DNA of 64,000 nucleotides from Bradyrhizobium cytisi (GTDB lineage: Bacteria; Pseudomonadota; Alphaproteobacteria; Rhizobiales; Xanthobacteraceae), in NCBI RefSeq assembly GCF_008123515.1, contig NZ_VSSR01000052.1, positions 1 to 64,000 on the forward strand, given 5' to 3'. This document shows positions 25,137 through 32,709 of this stretch, piece after piece. The position numbers and the translations under genes were made by a program. Numbering within the stretch: position 1 is the stretch's first letter; each line of letters opens with the position of its first letter. Under the pieces are notes generated by a model. The model saw nothing but the letters and a program-made list of their open reading frames with translations, was not told where the DNA came from and did not search any database.

Positions 25137-26840
25137 ATGTCCACACTGGCTGCAACGTCGGCACGGTCGACCGGCATGACGAAGGATGAGAGGTTCGTCA
25201 TCCTCGCATCGTCGCTCGGCACCGTCTTCGAATGGTACGACTTCTATCTCTATGGATCGCTGGCCAGCATCATCGGCACGCAGTTCTTCACCATCGCCGG
25301 CGCCGACGGCAAGCCGATGTTCGACCAGGCCACGCGCGACATCTTCGCGCTGCTGGCCTTTGCGGCAGGCTTCCTGGTCCGTCCGTTCGGCGCGATCGTG
25401 TTCGGCCGCGTCGGCGACATCGTCGGCCGCAAATACACCTTCCTCGTCACCATCCTGATCATGGGTCTGTCGACCTTCATCGTCGGCCTGCTGCCGGGTG
25501 CCGCCCAGATCGGCATCGCGGCCCCGATCATCCTGATCGGTCTGCGCCTGCTGCAGGGTCTCGCGCTCGGTGGTGAATATGGCGGTGCAGCGACCTACGT
25601 CGCCGAGCATGCGCCGCAGGGCAAGCGCGGCTACTACACCTCGTTCATCCAGACCACCGCGACGCTCGGCCTGTTCCTGTCGCTGCTGGTGATCCTGTTC
25701 ACCCGCTCCGCGACCGGCGAGGCTGCCTTTGCCGGCGCACCCGGCTCCTATTGGGGCGGCTGGCGCATTCCGTTCCTGGTATCGGTCGCGTTGCTCGGCA
25801 TCTCGGTCTGGATCCGTCTGCGCCTGAACGAATCACCGGTGTTCCAGCGCATGAAGGACGAGGGCAAGGGCTCCAAGGCGCCGCTGACCGAAGCCTTCGC
25901 CACCTGGAGCAACGCCAAGATCGTGATCCTGGCACTGTTCGGCCTGACCATGGGCCAGGCGGTGATCTGGTACACGGGCCAGTTCTACGCGCTGTTCTTC
26001 CTGCAATCGATCCTGAAGGTCGACGGCTATACCGCCAACCTCCTGATCGCCTGGTCGCTGCTGCTCGGCACCGGCTTCTTCCTGGTGTTCGGCGCGCTGT
26101 CCGACCGGATCGGCCGCAAGCCGATCATCCTGGCGGGCTGCCTGATCGGCGCACTGACCCTGTTCCCGATCTTCAAGATGATCTCGACCAACGCCAATCC
26201 GGCGCTGGAAAAGGCCTATGAGACGGTCAAGGTGCAGGTAGTGGCGGATCCCGCAGGCTGCGGCGATCTGTTCAACCCGGTCGGCACCCGCGTCTTCACG
26301 GCGCCTTGCGACACGGCCCGCGCCTTCCTTGCCCTCTCGTCGGTCAAGTACACGACCGTTCCGGGACCGGCGGGCGCGGTGAAGATCCTCGTCAACGACA
26401 AGGAAGTGCCCTACACGGACGCCAAGACGTCGAACCCCGCGATCACCGCGGCGACGCAGGCTGCGGGTTACCCGAAGCCGGGTGACGCGGGCATCGTCAA
26501 GATGTCGAATCCGTTCGACATCTTCCGCCCGCAGGTGTCGGCCCTGATCGGACTGCTGTTCATCCTCGTGATCTACGTCACGATGGTGTATGGCCCGATC
26601 GCGGCAATGCTGGTCGAACTGTTCCCGACCCGCATCCGCTACACCTCGATGTCGCTGCCCTATCACATCGGCAACGGCTGGTTTGGCGGCCTCTTGCCGG
26701 CGACCGCCTTCGCGATCACCGCGTCGACCGGCGATATCTACTCCGGTCTGTGGTACCCGGTCGGCTTCGCGTTGATCACGGCCGTGGTCGGCTTCTTCTT
26801 CGTCCCCGAGACGAAGGATGTCGACATCACCAAGATATAG
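25137..26840 (+). CDS. MFS transporter, metabolite:H+ symporter (MHS) family, with a large inserted loop
   Basis: A 567-residue inner-membrane transporter. The MHS hallmark FEWYDFYLYGSLASIIG opens helix 1, followed by GRVGDIVGRKYTF (loop 2-3 motif) and LGGEYGGAATYVAEH. The second half repeats the pattern (LSDRIGRKPII). Family members import dicarboxylates, monocarboxylates, shikimate or betaines with protons. Unlike the usual roughly 430 residues, there is an insertion of about 100 residues (around 355-460) between helices in the C-terminal half, probably an external domain with a Cys pair (AGCGDLF...APCDTA). Start ATG at 25137 has GGGGAG upstream. It lies divergently from the CrbR-like gene; a carboxylate substrate is inferred from that. 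Confidence 0.88.
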   Translation: MSTLAATSARSTGMTKDERFVILASSLGTVFEWYDFYLYGSLASIIGTQFFTIAGADGKPMFDQATRDIFALLAFAAGFLVRPFGAIVFGRVGDIVGRKYTFLVTILIMGLSTFIVGLLPGAAQIGIAAPIILIGLRLLQGLALGGEYGGAATYVAEHAPQGKRGYYTSFIQTTATLGLFLSLLVILFTRSATGEAAFAGAPGSYWGGWRIPFLVSVALLGISVWIRLRLNESPVFQRMKDEGKGSKAPLTEAFATWSNAKIVILALFGLTMGQAVIWYTGQFYALFFLQSILKVDGYTANLLIAWSLLLGTGFFLVFGALSDRIGRKPIILAGCLIGALTLFPIFKMISTNANPALEKAYETVKVQVVADPAGCGDLFNPVGTRVFTAPCDTARAFLALSSVKYTTVPGPAGAVKILVNDKEVPYTDAKTSNPAITAATQAAGYPKPGDAGIVKMSNPFDIFRPQVSALIGLLFILVIYVTMVYGPIAAMLVELFPTRIRYTSMSLPYHIGNGWFGGLLPATAFAITASTGDIYSGLWYPVGFALITAVVGFFFVPETKDVDITKI

Positions 26841-26867
26841 TCGGATCGCACGACGCTGACGAAACAG

Positions 26868-26902
26868 CCGGCCGCGGAGCGATCCGCGGCCGGTTTTCTT
26901 TT
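26868..26902 (+). terminator. Rho-independent terminator of the MFS gene
   Basis: CCGGCCGCGGA and TCCGCGGCCGG form a perfect 11-bp stem around GCGA, followed by TTTTCTTTT. It starts 27 bp after the transporter stop. It overlaps the end of the convergent yjbQ gene's flank, so it may serve both directions. Confidence 0.92.
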
Positions 26903-26908
26903 AAGCAC

Positions 26909-27382
26909 TTACTGATTGCCGCCGATGAATTGCAGCACGATTTCGCGGCGATGCGGGCGCGCGCGGTGCTCGACCAGATAGATCGCCTGCCAGGTGCCGA
27001 GCGCGAGCTTGCCGTTGAGGACGGGGATCTGAAGCGACGTCTGCGTCAGCATGGTCTTGACGTGCGCAGGCATGTCGTCGGGTCCTTCGGTATCATGAGT
27101 CCAGGGCACGTTTTCAGGCGCGAGCCGCGAGAGCGCGGTGGTGAGATCAACGAGCACCGAGGGATCGGCGTTTTCCTGGATCGTCAGCGAGGCTGAGGTG
27201 TGGCGGATGAACAGCGTCAGCGCGCCGTCGTGGGCGCGCGCCTCAGTGACAAATTTCTCGACCTCGCTGGTGAGGTCGGTGAAGCCGCGGCCTTGCGTCT
27301 GCACGGCGAGCAATGACGATACGATCGTGGTGGCTTGCACTGACGATGGCGCCGAGCGCGTGACGGATTTGGCTGATGACAT
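26909..27382 (-). CDS. YjbQ-family protein (UPF0047)
   Basis: A 157-residue member of the YjbQ/UPF0047 family, some of which have weak thiamine-phosphate synthase activity in vivo; the true role is unclear. Family blocks are visible: GFTDLTSEV near the start, FIRHTSASLTIQENADPSV with the conserved His and Asn, and HVKTMLTQTSLQIPVLNGKL then GTWQAIYLVEHR. The extra N-terminal 20 residues are low complexity. The ATG at 27382 follows GAGAGT. It is convergent with the MFS gene and followed upstream by a family D repeat. Confidence 0.88.
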   Translation of the reverse strand: MSSAKSVTRSAPSSVQATTIVSSLLAVQTQGRGFTDLTSEVEKFVTEARAHDGALTLFIRHTSASLTIQENADPSVLVDLTTALSRLAPENVPWTHDTEGPDDMPAHVKTMLTQTSLQIPVLNGKLALGTWQAIYLVEHRARPHRREIVLQFIGGNQ

Positions 27383-27402
27383 GACTCTCTTTCGACTCCG
27401 AA

Positions 27403-27501
27403 AGCTGTCGTAGGGTGGGCAAAGGCGCGCGCTTGCGCGCCGTGCCCACCATTCCCCGTGAATTGGTGGGCACGCTTCGCTTTGCCCACCCTACGACAGC
27501 T
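27403..27501. repeat. Palindromic intergenic repeat, family D
   Basis: A perfect 22-bp terminal inverted repeat begins AGCTGTCGTAGGGTGGGC and ends in its complement GCCCACCCTACGACAGCT. Inner arms GCGTGCC/GGTGGGCACG and a GCGCGCGCTTGCGCGC hairpin complete the fold. Related units are at 51106-51199 and 57952-58040. It separates yjbQ from the downstream-facing secreted coiled-coil gene. Confidence 0.85.
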
Positions 27502-27528
27502 CAACGCGTGGGTAGCGCGATGGGGTCC

Positions 27529-28047
27529 TCAAATCTTCCCCGACACGTCCTTCTGCACGCGATTGGCCATATCGATCAGCCGGCGCCACGCCTTTTCCAG
27601 GAACGACATCGCGCGGTCGAGGTCCTGGTCGCTCGGCAGCGGGATCTCGAGCTTGCGGTCGCCCTCGGCGACCTTCGGCTCGCCCTTCTTCAGGGAATCG
27701 GATTTCGGCAGCGCCTCGTCGATCTTGCCGGAGACGGTCGGACCGGCGGCGAGCTGCCCCTTCAGCGTCTCAACCTCGGCCTGGAGCCGGCCGATCTCGG
27801 CATCGAGCGCGGAGCGCTCGTCGGGCACGGCGTAACAGGCCCAGCCGGCGCCATTCCTGCTGCAGGTCGAGACCGTGCCGGTGCGGGTGTCGAGCCGCAG
27901 CACACCCTCGGGGATCGGCGTCATGCTGTAGCGGCCGTTTTCGCCGTCCGGTGCGGATTGCGCGGCAACCAGGCCGCCGCTGGCCGTCGTCACCGCAACG
28001 ATCGCCGCGGCACACCATGATGTTGTGGATGACTTCGCCGGTCTCAT
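27529..28047 (-). CDS. Secreted coiled-coil hypothetical protein
   Basis: A 172-residue exported protein. The signal peptide is within the first 31 residues (SWCAAAIVAVTTASGGLVAAQ). The region GVLRLDTRTGTVSTCSRNGA, then WACYAVPDE, is a small Cys-containing module found in alphaproteobacterial exported proteins. A helical coiled coil (about 80-105, ALDAEIGRLQAEVETLKGQL) and an amphipathic C-terminal helix follow. No enzymatic motif. The ATG at 28047 (MRPAKSS) is preferred over an upstream in-frame start. The 385 bp from here to atpI hold the atp promoter and otherwise no feature that I can see. Confidence 0.65.
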   Translation of the reverse strand: MRPAKSSTTSWCAAAIVAVTTASGGLVAAQSAPDGENGRYSMTPIPEGVLRLDTRTGTVSTCSRNGAGWACYAVPDERSALDAEIGRLQAEVETLKGQLAAGPTVSGKIDEALPKSDSLKKGEPKVAEGDRKLEIPLPSDQDLDRAMSFLEKAWRRLIDMANRVQKDVSGKI

Positions 28048-28337
28048 CGCGCTCTCCGCCACGCCGCGCAGGTGGCACATCCTCGAATTCTACACCCGGG
28101 CGGGCGACGGCGCACCGCCTGCCCGCTCGAATCCGCTGCCGAAAACCGCATCCGCGAGATCAACGATGGCGGCGCCCCCTTTGATCCCGACAGCCGCGAC
28201 GAAATGTCGGTCATATCGGTGGATCGCGCGGAGAGCTGCTGCGGTGCGGCGTCACGCTGTGTGCAGCGCTGGCGTGCAGGGAAATATCGCCAGATAAATC
28301 AAATAGATAAGTGAAGACGACGCGATCGTGACTTGGC

Positions 28338-28366
28338 TTGACTTGATTATGAGCGGTCAGTATGGT
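28338..28366 (+). promoter_or_regulatory. Candidate sigma-70 promoter of the atp operon
   Basis: TTGACT at 28338-28343 and TATGGT at 28361-28366 are separated by 17 bp. Transcription would start near 28373, leaving a 60-nt leader before atpI. The -35 is preceded by C, giving the alphaproteobacterial CTTGAC form. Confidence 0.55.
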
Positions 28367-28432
28367 CCGCGCGGCTTTTGAGGGTGGCGGGCGTAATTTC
28401 CATTCAACCGCAGCGTTTCTGGTCTTCGTGGC

Positions 28433-28807
28433 ATGGCTCAAGACACGGGACACGACGGGAATGGAGATCGCGATAGATCGCCCGAGGAAGCTGCGCTTTC
28501 CGAACGGCTCGGAAGTCTTGATAAGCGGTTGTCCGAACTTCGCGACCGCCACGTCAAGACCGAGCAACCCGCAGGTGACGGTGGAGACGGAGCGGCCAGA
28601 GCCTCGGCGATGGCGCTTGGTTTCCGGTTATCCTCCGAGTTGATCGCCGGGGTCATCGTCGGGGCGGGGATTGGCTGGGGTTTCGACCGCTTGCTGTCGA
28701 CGTCGCCTTTCGGATTTATCGTGTTCACGCTGCTGGGCTTCGTGGCCGGCGTGGTGAATGTGGTGAGAACGGCGGGCGCGGGTCAGAACAGGCGCGGTGG
28801 TTCTTGA
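28433..28807 (+). CDS. atpI: AtpI/AtpZ-family F0F1 ATPase assembly protein
   Basis: A 124-residue protein that opens the ATP synthase F0 operon. The first 60 residues are hydrophilic and charged. Two transmembrane helices follow (about 66-86 and 92-113), with the AtpI-family GAGIGWGFDRLLSTSPFGF loop between them. AtpI proteins help c-ring assembly or Mg2+ supply and are not structural subunits. Start is the ATG at 28433, about 60 nt after the predicted transcription start. The 112-bp gap to atpB is filled by GC-rich hairpins (GCCGGCTTCGCCGG and related). Confidence 0.88.
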   Translation: MAQDTGHDGNGDRDRSPEEAALSERLGSLDKRLSELRDRHVKTEQPAGDGGDGAARASAMALGFRLSSELIAGVIVGAGIGWGFDRLLSTSPFGFIVFTLLGFVAGVVNVVRTAGAGQNRRGGS

Positions 28808-28919
28808 AGCCGATCCGAGCAGGAGAGGAATTTTCGCGCCGGCTTCGCCGGTGCGGGCCGGCCCGGCCGGCAGACCGAGACACGCCGGCTAGCCCGGCAG
28901 ACCAAGAGATGCCGCGCCG

Positions 28920-29669
28920 ATGAAAATCGATCCGATCCACCAGTTCAACATCGAGCCTCTCTTCACGATCGGCCATATCGGCAATCAAACGATCGCCTTC
29001 ACCAATTCATCGCTCTACATGCTGGTGGCAGTGGCGATCATCTCGCTCCTGATGCTTGCCAGCGGCACGCAGCTGGTTCCCGGGCGCCTCCAGTCGGTCG
29101 CCGAAATCTCCTACGAGTTCGTCGCCTCGACCATCCGTTCGACCGCCGGCTCGGAAGGCATGAAGTTCTTCCCGCTGATCTTCTCGCTGTTCATGTTCAT
29201 CTGCGTCTCGAACCTGATCGGCATCATTCCCTACACCTTCACGATCTCGAGCCATCTGATCGTGACGGCAGCGCTTGCGCTCCTGGTCTTCTTCACGGTC
29301 CTGATCTACGGCGTCGCCAAGAACGGTCTGAAATTCTTCTCGATCTTCGTGCCTCACGGTGTCCCCGGCTACATCCTGCCGCTGGTGATGTTCATCGAGA
29401 TCCTGTCGTTCTTCCTGCGGCCGGTCTCCCACAGCGTCCGTCTGTTCGCCAACATGCTGGCCGGCCACATCGCGCTGAAGGTGTTCGCGGGCTTCGTTGC
29501 CATGCTCGGCTTCTCGCTCGGCGCGCTGGGCTGGTTCGGCGGCGTGCTGCCGCTGGCGCTCACGGTCGCACTGTACGCTCTCGAGATCCTGGTCGCGTTC
29601 CTGCAAGCCTATGTGTTTGCGATCCTGACCTGCATCTACCTCAACGACGCCATTCATCCGGGACACTGA
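28920..29669 (+). CDS. atpB: ATP synthase F0 subunit a
   Basis: A 249-residue polytopic subunit that forms the proton half-channels against the c-ring. It has the alphaproteobacterial N-terminus MKIDPIHQFNIEPLFTIG. The essential arginine lies in SHSVRLFANMLAGH, and the C-terminal helix has LQAYVFAILTCIYL. Length is normal. It is the second gene of the atpI-B-E-F'-F operon; the F1 genes are not in the window, as is usual in Rhizobiales. Confidence 0.97.
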   Translation: MKIDPIHQFNIEPLFTIGHIGNQTIAFTNSSLYMLVAVAIISLLMLASGTQLVPGRLQSVAEISYEFVASTIRSTAGSEGMKFFPLIFSLFMFICVSNLIGIIPYTFTISSHLIVTAALALLVFFTVLIYGVAKNGLKFFSIFVPHGVPGYILPLVMFIEILSFFLRPVSHSVRLFANMLAGHIALKVFAGFVAMLGFSLGALGWFGGVLPLALTVALYALEILVAFLQAYVFAILTCIYLNDAIHPGH

Positions 29670-29722
29670 GCGGTCCGGGGAATTTCCACCCAAAACCCAA
29701 TCTTTCCTCCAAGGAGTCTAAA

Positions 29723-29953
29723 ATGGATCCGGCAGCAGCAAAACTTATCGGCGCGGGCATCGCATGCATCGGCATGGGCGGCGCAGGCGTCGGCGTGGGC
29801 GTGATCTTCGGCAACTACCTCGCCGCAGCCGTTCGCAACCCGTCGGCTGCTCAGGGCCAGTTCGGCAACCTGATCTTCGGCTTCGCCGTGACCGAAGCGC
29901 TCGGCATTTTCTCGCTGCTGATCGCACTGCTGCTGCTGTTCGTTCCGCTCTGA
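29723..29953 (+). CDS. atpE: ATP synthase F0 subunit c
   Basis: A 76-residue two-helix hairpin that forms the rotor ring. The proton-carrying carboxylate is Glu58 in FAVTEALGIF, as in alphaproteobacteria (Glu rather than Asp). The glycine-rich first helix (GAGIACIGMGGAGVGVGVIF) and the RNPSA loop that contacts the F1 stalk are intact. It has a strong AAGGAG site seven bases upstream, in line with the high copy number needed. Confidence 0.97.
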   Translation: MDPAAAKLIGAGIACIGMGGAGVGVGVIFGNYLAAAVRNPSAAQGQFGNLIFGFAVTEALGIFSLLIALLLLFVPL

Positions 29954-30013
29954 GGACGATTTTTCGCGCCGCTTCGACCGAAGCAGCGCGCATGACAGCA
30001 ACAGGAGAACTCC

Positions 30014-30577
30014 ATGGCTGAGAGTCATGGCGGGGCGAAAAGTCCGGCGGCGGGCGCCCACACCGAGGCCGAAGGCGGTCACGGTGGCGGTTTTCCGCCG
30101 TTCGAGAGCAGCACCTATGCTTCGCAGCTGGTGTCGCTCGCGATCTTCTTCGTCGTGCTTTACGTGATCGTGTCCAAGCTCGCTCTGCCGAAGGTCGGCG
30201 GTGCGATCGAAGCGCGTCAGAACAAGATCGAGGGTGACCTCACCGAGGCGCAGAAGCTGAAGGATCAGTCCGAGGCAGCGCTGAAGGCCTATGAAGGCGA
30301 GCTCGCTTCGGCGCGTTCGCGGGCGCAGGCGATCGGCAACGAGTCCCGCGACAAGGCGAATGCGCAGGCGGACGCCGAGCGCAAGGCCCTGGAAGAGCAG
30401 CTGGCGACCAAGCTCGCCGAGGCGGAGAAGACCATCGCCTCGACCCGCGCGACCGCCATGACCAACGTCCGCGGCATCGCGGCCGATGCGGCAGGCACCA
30501 TCGTGCAGCAGCTCACCGGCGTCGTTCCGGATGCGGCGTCGATCAGTGCCGCCGTTGATGCGTCCTTGAAGGGTTAG
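30014..30577 (+). CDS. atpG: ATP synthase F0 subunit b'
   Basis: A 187-residue peripheral-stalk subunit. A Gly/His/Ala-rich head (residues 1-35) precedes one membrane helix (about 38-60, SLAIFFVVLYVIVSKLALP). A long charged coiled coil then reaches F1. This b' form, paired with b in the next gene, is typical of photosynthetic and related alphaproteobacteria. AGGAG precedes the ATG. Only 5 bp separate it from atpF. The symbol atpG is used for b' in some rhizobial genomes, but also for F1 gamma elsewhere; atpF' is an alternative name. Confidence 0.92.
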   Translation: MAESHGGAKSPAAGAHTEAEGGHGGGFPPFESSTYASQLVSLAIFFVVLYVIVSKLALPKVGGAIEARQNKIEGDLTEAQKLKDQSEAALKAYEGELASARSRAQAIGNESRDKANAQADAERKALEEQLATKLAEAEKTIASTRATAMTNVRGIAADAAGTIVQQLTGVVPDAASISAAVDASLKG

Positions 30578-30582
30578 TCGAT

Positions 30583-31068
30583 ATGTTCTTCGATCCTGAA
30601 ACCTGGGTCGCCGTCGCTTTCGTGATCCTGATGATCGTGTTCGGCTATCTCGGGGTCTTCCAGAAGGCGATGGCTGCGCTCGACCATCGCGCCGATCGCA
30701 TCAAGGCCGAGCTCGACGACGCGACGCGCCTCAAGCAGGAAGCAGCCAAGGTGCTCGCCGACTACAAGGCGCGCACCGCCTCGGCCGAACGCGAGGCCGC
30801 CGACATCATCGCCAACGCGAAGTCCGAGGCCGAGCGCATCGCAACCGAGGCCAAGGCAAAGGTGGAAGACTTCGTCGCCCGCCGTACCAAGACCGCGGAG
30901 AGCAAGATCGCGCTCGCCGAGGCCCAGGCGGTGGCCGATGTTCGCGCCGCAGCCGCGGAGGCTGCGGTGCAAGCCGCTTCCACGATCCTGTCGCAGTCGG
31001 TCAAGGGCAAGGTCGCCGACGATCTGCTCGCCAAGGGCATCACCGAGGTTCGCCAGAAGCTGAACTGA
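30583..31068 (+). CDS. atpF: ATP synthase F0 subunit b
   Basis: A 161-residue stalk subunit with a membrane anchor at residues about 6-26 (WVAVAFVILMIVFGYLGVF) and a coiled coil to the end. Family-typical LDHRADRIKAELDDATRLKQ follows the anchor. It dimerises with b' to hold F1 against rotation. It is the last gene of the operon, with a perfect terminator 23 bp beyond its stop. Confidence 0.95.
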   Translation: MFFDPETWVAVAFVILMIVFGYLGVFQKAMAALDHRADRIKAELDDATRLKQEAAKVLADYKARTASAEREAADIIANAKSEAERIATEAKAKVEDFVARRTKTAESKIALAEAQAVADVRAAAAEAAVQAASTILSQSVKGKVADDLLAKGITEVRQKLN

Positions 31069-31090
31069 GGGCAAGAGCCTCACAAATTAG

Positions 31091-31118
31091 AAAGCCGGCG
31101 CTGAGCGCCGGCTTTTTT
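31091..31118 (+). terminator. Rho-independent terminator of the atp operon
   Basis: GCCGGCGC and GCGCCGGC form an 8-bp stem around TGA. It is extended by AAA/TTT pairs, with TTTTTTG after it. It starts 23 bp after the atpF stop codon. Confidence 0.93.
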
Positions 31119-31148
31119 GTTGGGCAAGGTTGTATCCACGAATGAGCT

Positions 31149-31250
31149 GTCATCGCCCGATTTAGTCGGGCGATCCAGTACTCCGAGACGGTTGTGATCG
31201 ATCGATAGGCCGCAGTGTACTGGATGCCCCGCCTTCGCGGGGCATGACGG
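31149..31250. repeat. Palindromic intergenic repeat, family C
   Basis: GTCATCGCCCGA...TCGGGCGATCCAGTA forms the left hairpin and GTACTGGATGCCCCGCCTTCGCGGGGCATGAC the right. Outer GTCAT/ATGAC and inner CCAGTAC/GTACTGG also pair. A second copy is at 62374-62496. It lies between the converging atp operon and the secreted-protein gene. Confidence 0.85.
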
Positions 31251-31268
31251 CTGAAACTGTCTCGCGAT

Positions 31269-31922
31269 TTACTTCTTCTTCCCGCGCGCTCTCGGCTCGG
31301 GCGCGAGCGCCTGCGGGTCGAAGCCGACATAGAAGATGTAGGAATCGGCGACTGCGGCTGAAGGCACCGGATAGGACAGGTCCTCGGCGACGAAGGTGAA
31401 GGGCACGCTGCCGCCCTCCGACATCTCGACCGTGGTCCGGTAGGCCTTCGAGGCGATCACCTTCTCGCCGACGCCGCCCTGCACCACGGCGACGCGGAGC
31501 GGCACCTCGACGCTATTCGGCGCGCCCGCGGGGCCGGCGATGACGCGGCCCTGGATGCCGATACGCGCGGTGATCTCACTTCCGTTGCGGACGCATTCGC
31601 GCGCCATCTTGGTGATCGAGGCCTGGAAGCGCACATCGTTGCCGACGGCCGGCTTGCCTGTCGCCCCGACCCCGTAGGTGGACGCTCCGGCGCGCACCGT
31701 GATCTGCGGGCAATCGATGTCGTCATCGGCCGCCGGTTGGCCCGGCGCGGGCGCCGGCTTGGGCTGAGCGGGCTCGTCGGATTTGCCGCCGAACAGGCTT
31801 TTGAAACGGTCGGTCAGCGACTGCGCCGCGACCGGCGACACGGACGCGAATGACACCGACAGCGCCAGCGCGATCACCGGACCCCGCCGCAGCGCATTCC
31901 GCAATGATCGAAGCTCTTTCAT
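31269..31922 (-). CDS. Secreted hypothetical protein, conserved alphaproteobacterial type
   Basis: A 217-residue exported protein. A signal peptide (GPVIALALSVSFASVSPVAA, cleaved near residue 34) is followed by SLTDRFKSLFGG and a Pro/Ala linker. A beta-rich domain (about 75-205) then contains DCPQITVRAGAST, two cysteines and FVAEDLSYPVP. No lipobox and no catalytic motif. It is probably a periplasmic or envelope protein. The ATG at 31922 is used, since an upstream in-frame start would add 13 residues not suited to a signal peptide. Alone on its strand, 158 bp after the GNAT gene end. Confidence 0.65.
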   Translation of the reverse strand: MKELRSLRNALRRGPVIALALSVSFASVSPVAAQSLTDRFKSLFGGKSDEPAQPKPAPAPGQPAADDDIDCPQITVRAGASTYGVGATGKPAVGNDVRFQASITKMARECVRNGSEITARIGIQGRVIAGPAGAPNSVEVPLRVAVVQGGVGEKVIASKAYRTTVEMSEGGSVPFTFVAEDLSYPVPSAAVADSYIFYVGFDPQALAPEPRARGKKK

Positions 31923-32080
31923 GAACGGCAGTACTCCATAACAACGTTCCGGCAACAACATCCCGGCCGATCGGCCGGCCAGCGGGTTATATCGTCAAAA
32001 TCGGCGATCCCAAGGCGAGAAGACAAGGCGAGAAAACACGGCAGGAAAAAAGGTGATCCCGGCGCGCGAGCAAGCCCGGC

Positions 32081-32668
32081 TCAGCGGCGGAAATCCTCGT
32101 GCAGCAGGCCGAACAGGAGATGGTCCTGCCAGACCCCGTTGATGCAGAGATACCGGCGTGCCAGTCCCTCGCGCGAGAAGCCGCACTTCTCCAGCACCCG
32201 GATCGACGGCGCATTGGTGGGGATGCAGGCGGCCTCGACCCGGTGCAGATTAAGCTCGCCAAACAGGGTCGGCAGCAGCACCCGCAGCGCCGCGGTCATG
32301 TAGCCGCGATGGGTGTGGGGCTGGCCGACCCAGTAGCCGATGGTGCCGGCCTGAACGATGCCGCGCCGGACATTGGCGAGCGTGATGCCGCCGACCATGG
32401 CGCCGTCGAGCTCGCGGAAGATCAGAAACGGATAGGAGCGGTCCGCGGCGATATCCTCGGAATAGCGGCGCAACCGGCGGCGGAAGCCGGACCGGGTCAG
32501 GTCGTCCGACGGCCAGATCGGCTCCCACGGCGTCAAATAATCACGGCTGGTCTCGCGCAGATGCGCCCACTGCAGGAAATCCGACATCTGCGGCGCCCGC
32601 AGCAACAGCCCGTTGCCGCGGGGGGCGAGAGCAGCAGGTCCACTGGATGGCAGGCGAAAGAGGGCCAT
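32081..32668 (-). CDS. GNAT family N-acetyltransferase (RimJ/RimL type)
   Basis: A 195-residue acetyltransferase related to the RimJ/RimL enzymes that acetylate ribosomal-protein N-termini. The acetyl-CoA pyrophosphate loop is seen as QPHTHRGYMTAALRVLL. The later strand LHRVEAACIPTNAPSIRVLE, followed by KCGFSREGLARRYL, is the family signature. No signal peptide. It lies 41 bp downstream of the M16 peptidase gene on the same strand, at the end of the thrC-M16 unit. The in vivo target cannot be told; other RimJ-like enzymes act on small molecules. Confidence 0.88.
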   Translation of the reverse strand: MALFRLPSSGPAALAPRGNGLLLRAPQMSDFLQWAHLRETSRDYLTPWEPIWPSDDLTRSGFRRRLRRYSEDIAADRSYPFLIFRELDGAMVGGITLANVRRGIVQAGTIGYWVGQPHTHRGYMTAALRVLLPTLFGELNLHRVEAACIPTNAPSIRVLEKCGFSREGLARRYLCINGVWQDHLLFGLLHEDFRR

Positions 32669-32709
32669 GGTGATGCTTCCCGGGGCGCGGGGCGCTGGTT
32701 GTGCGGCTC

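Noticed and set aside
28808..28919. A terminator or riboswitch between atpI and atpB
   Set aside because: The gap has several GC-rich hairpins but no T-run and no recognised aptamer pattern; probably only mRNA structure.
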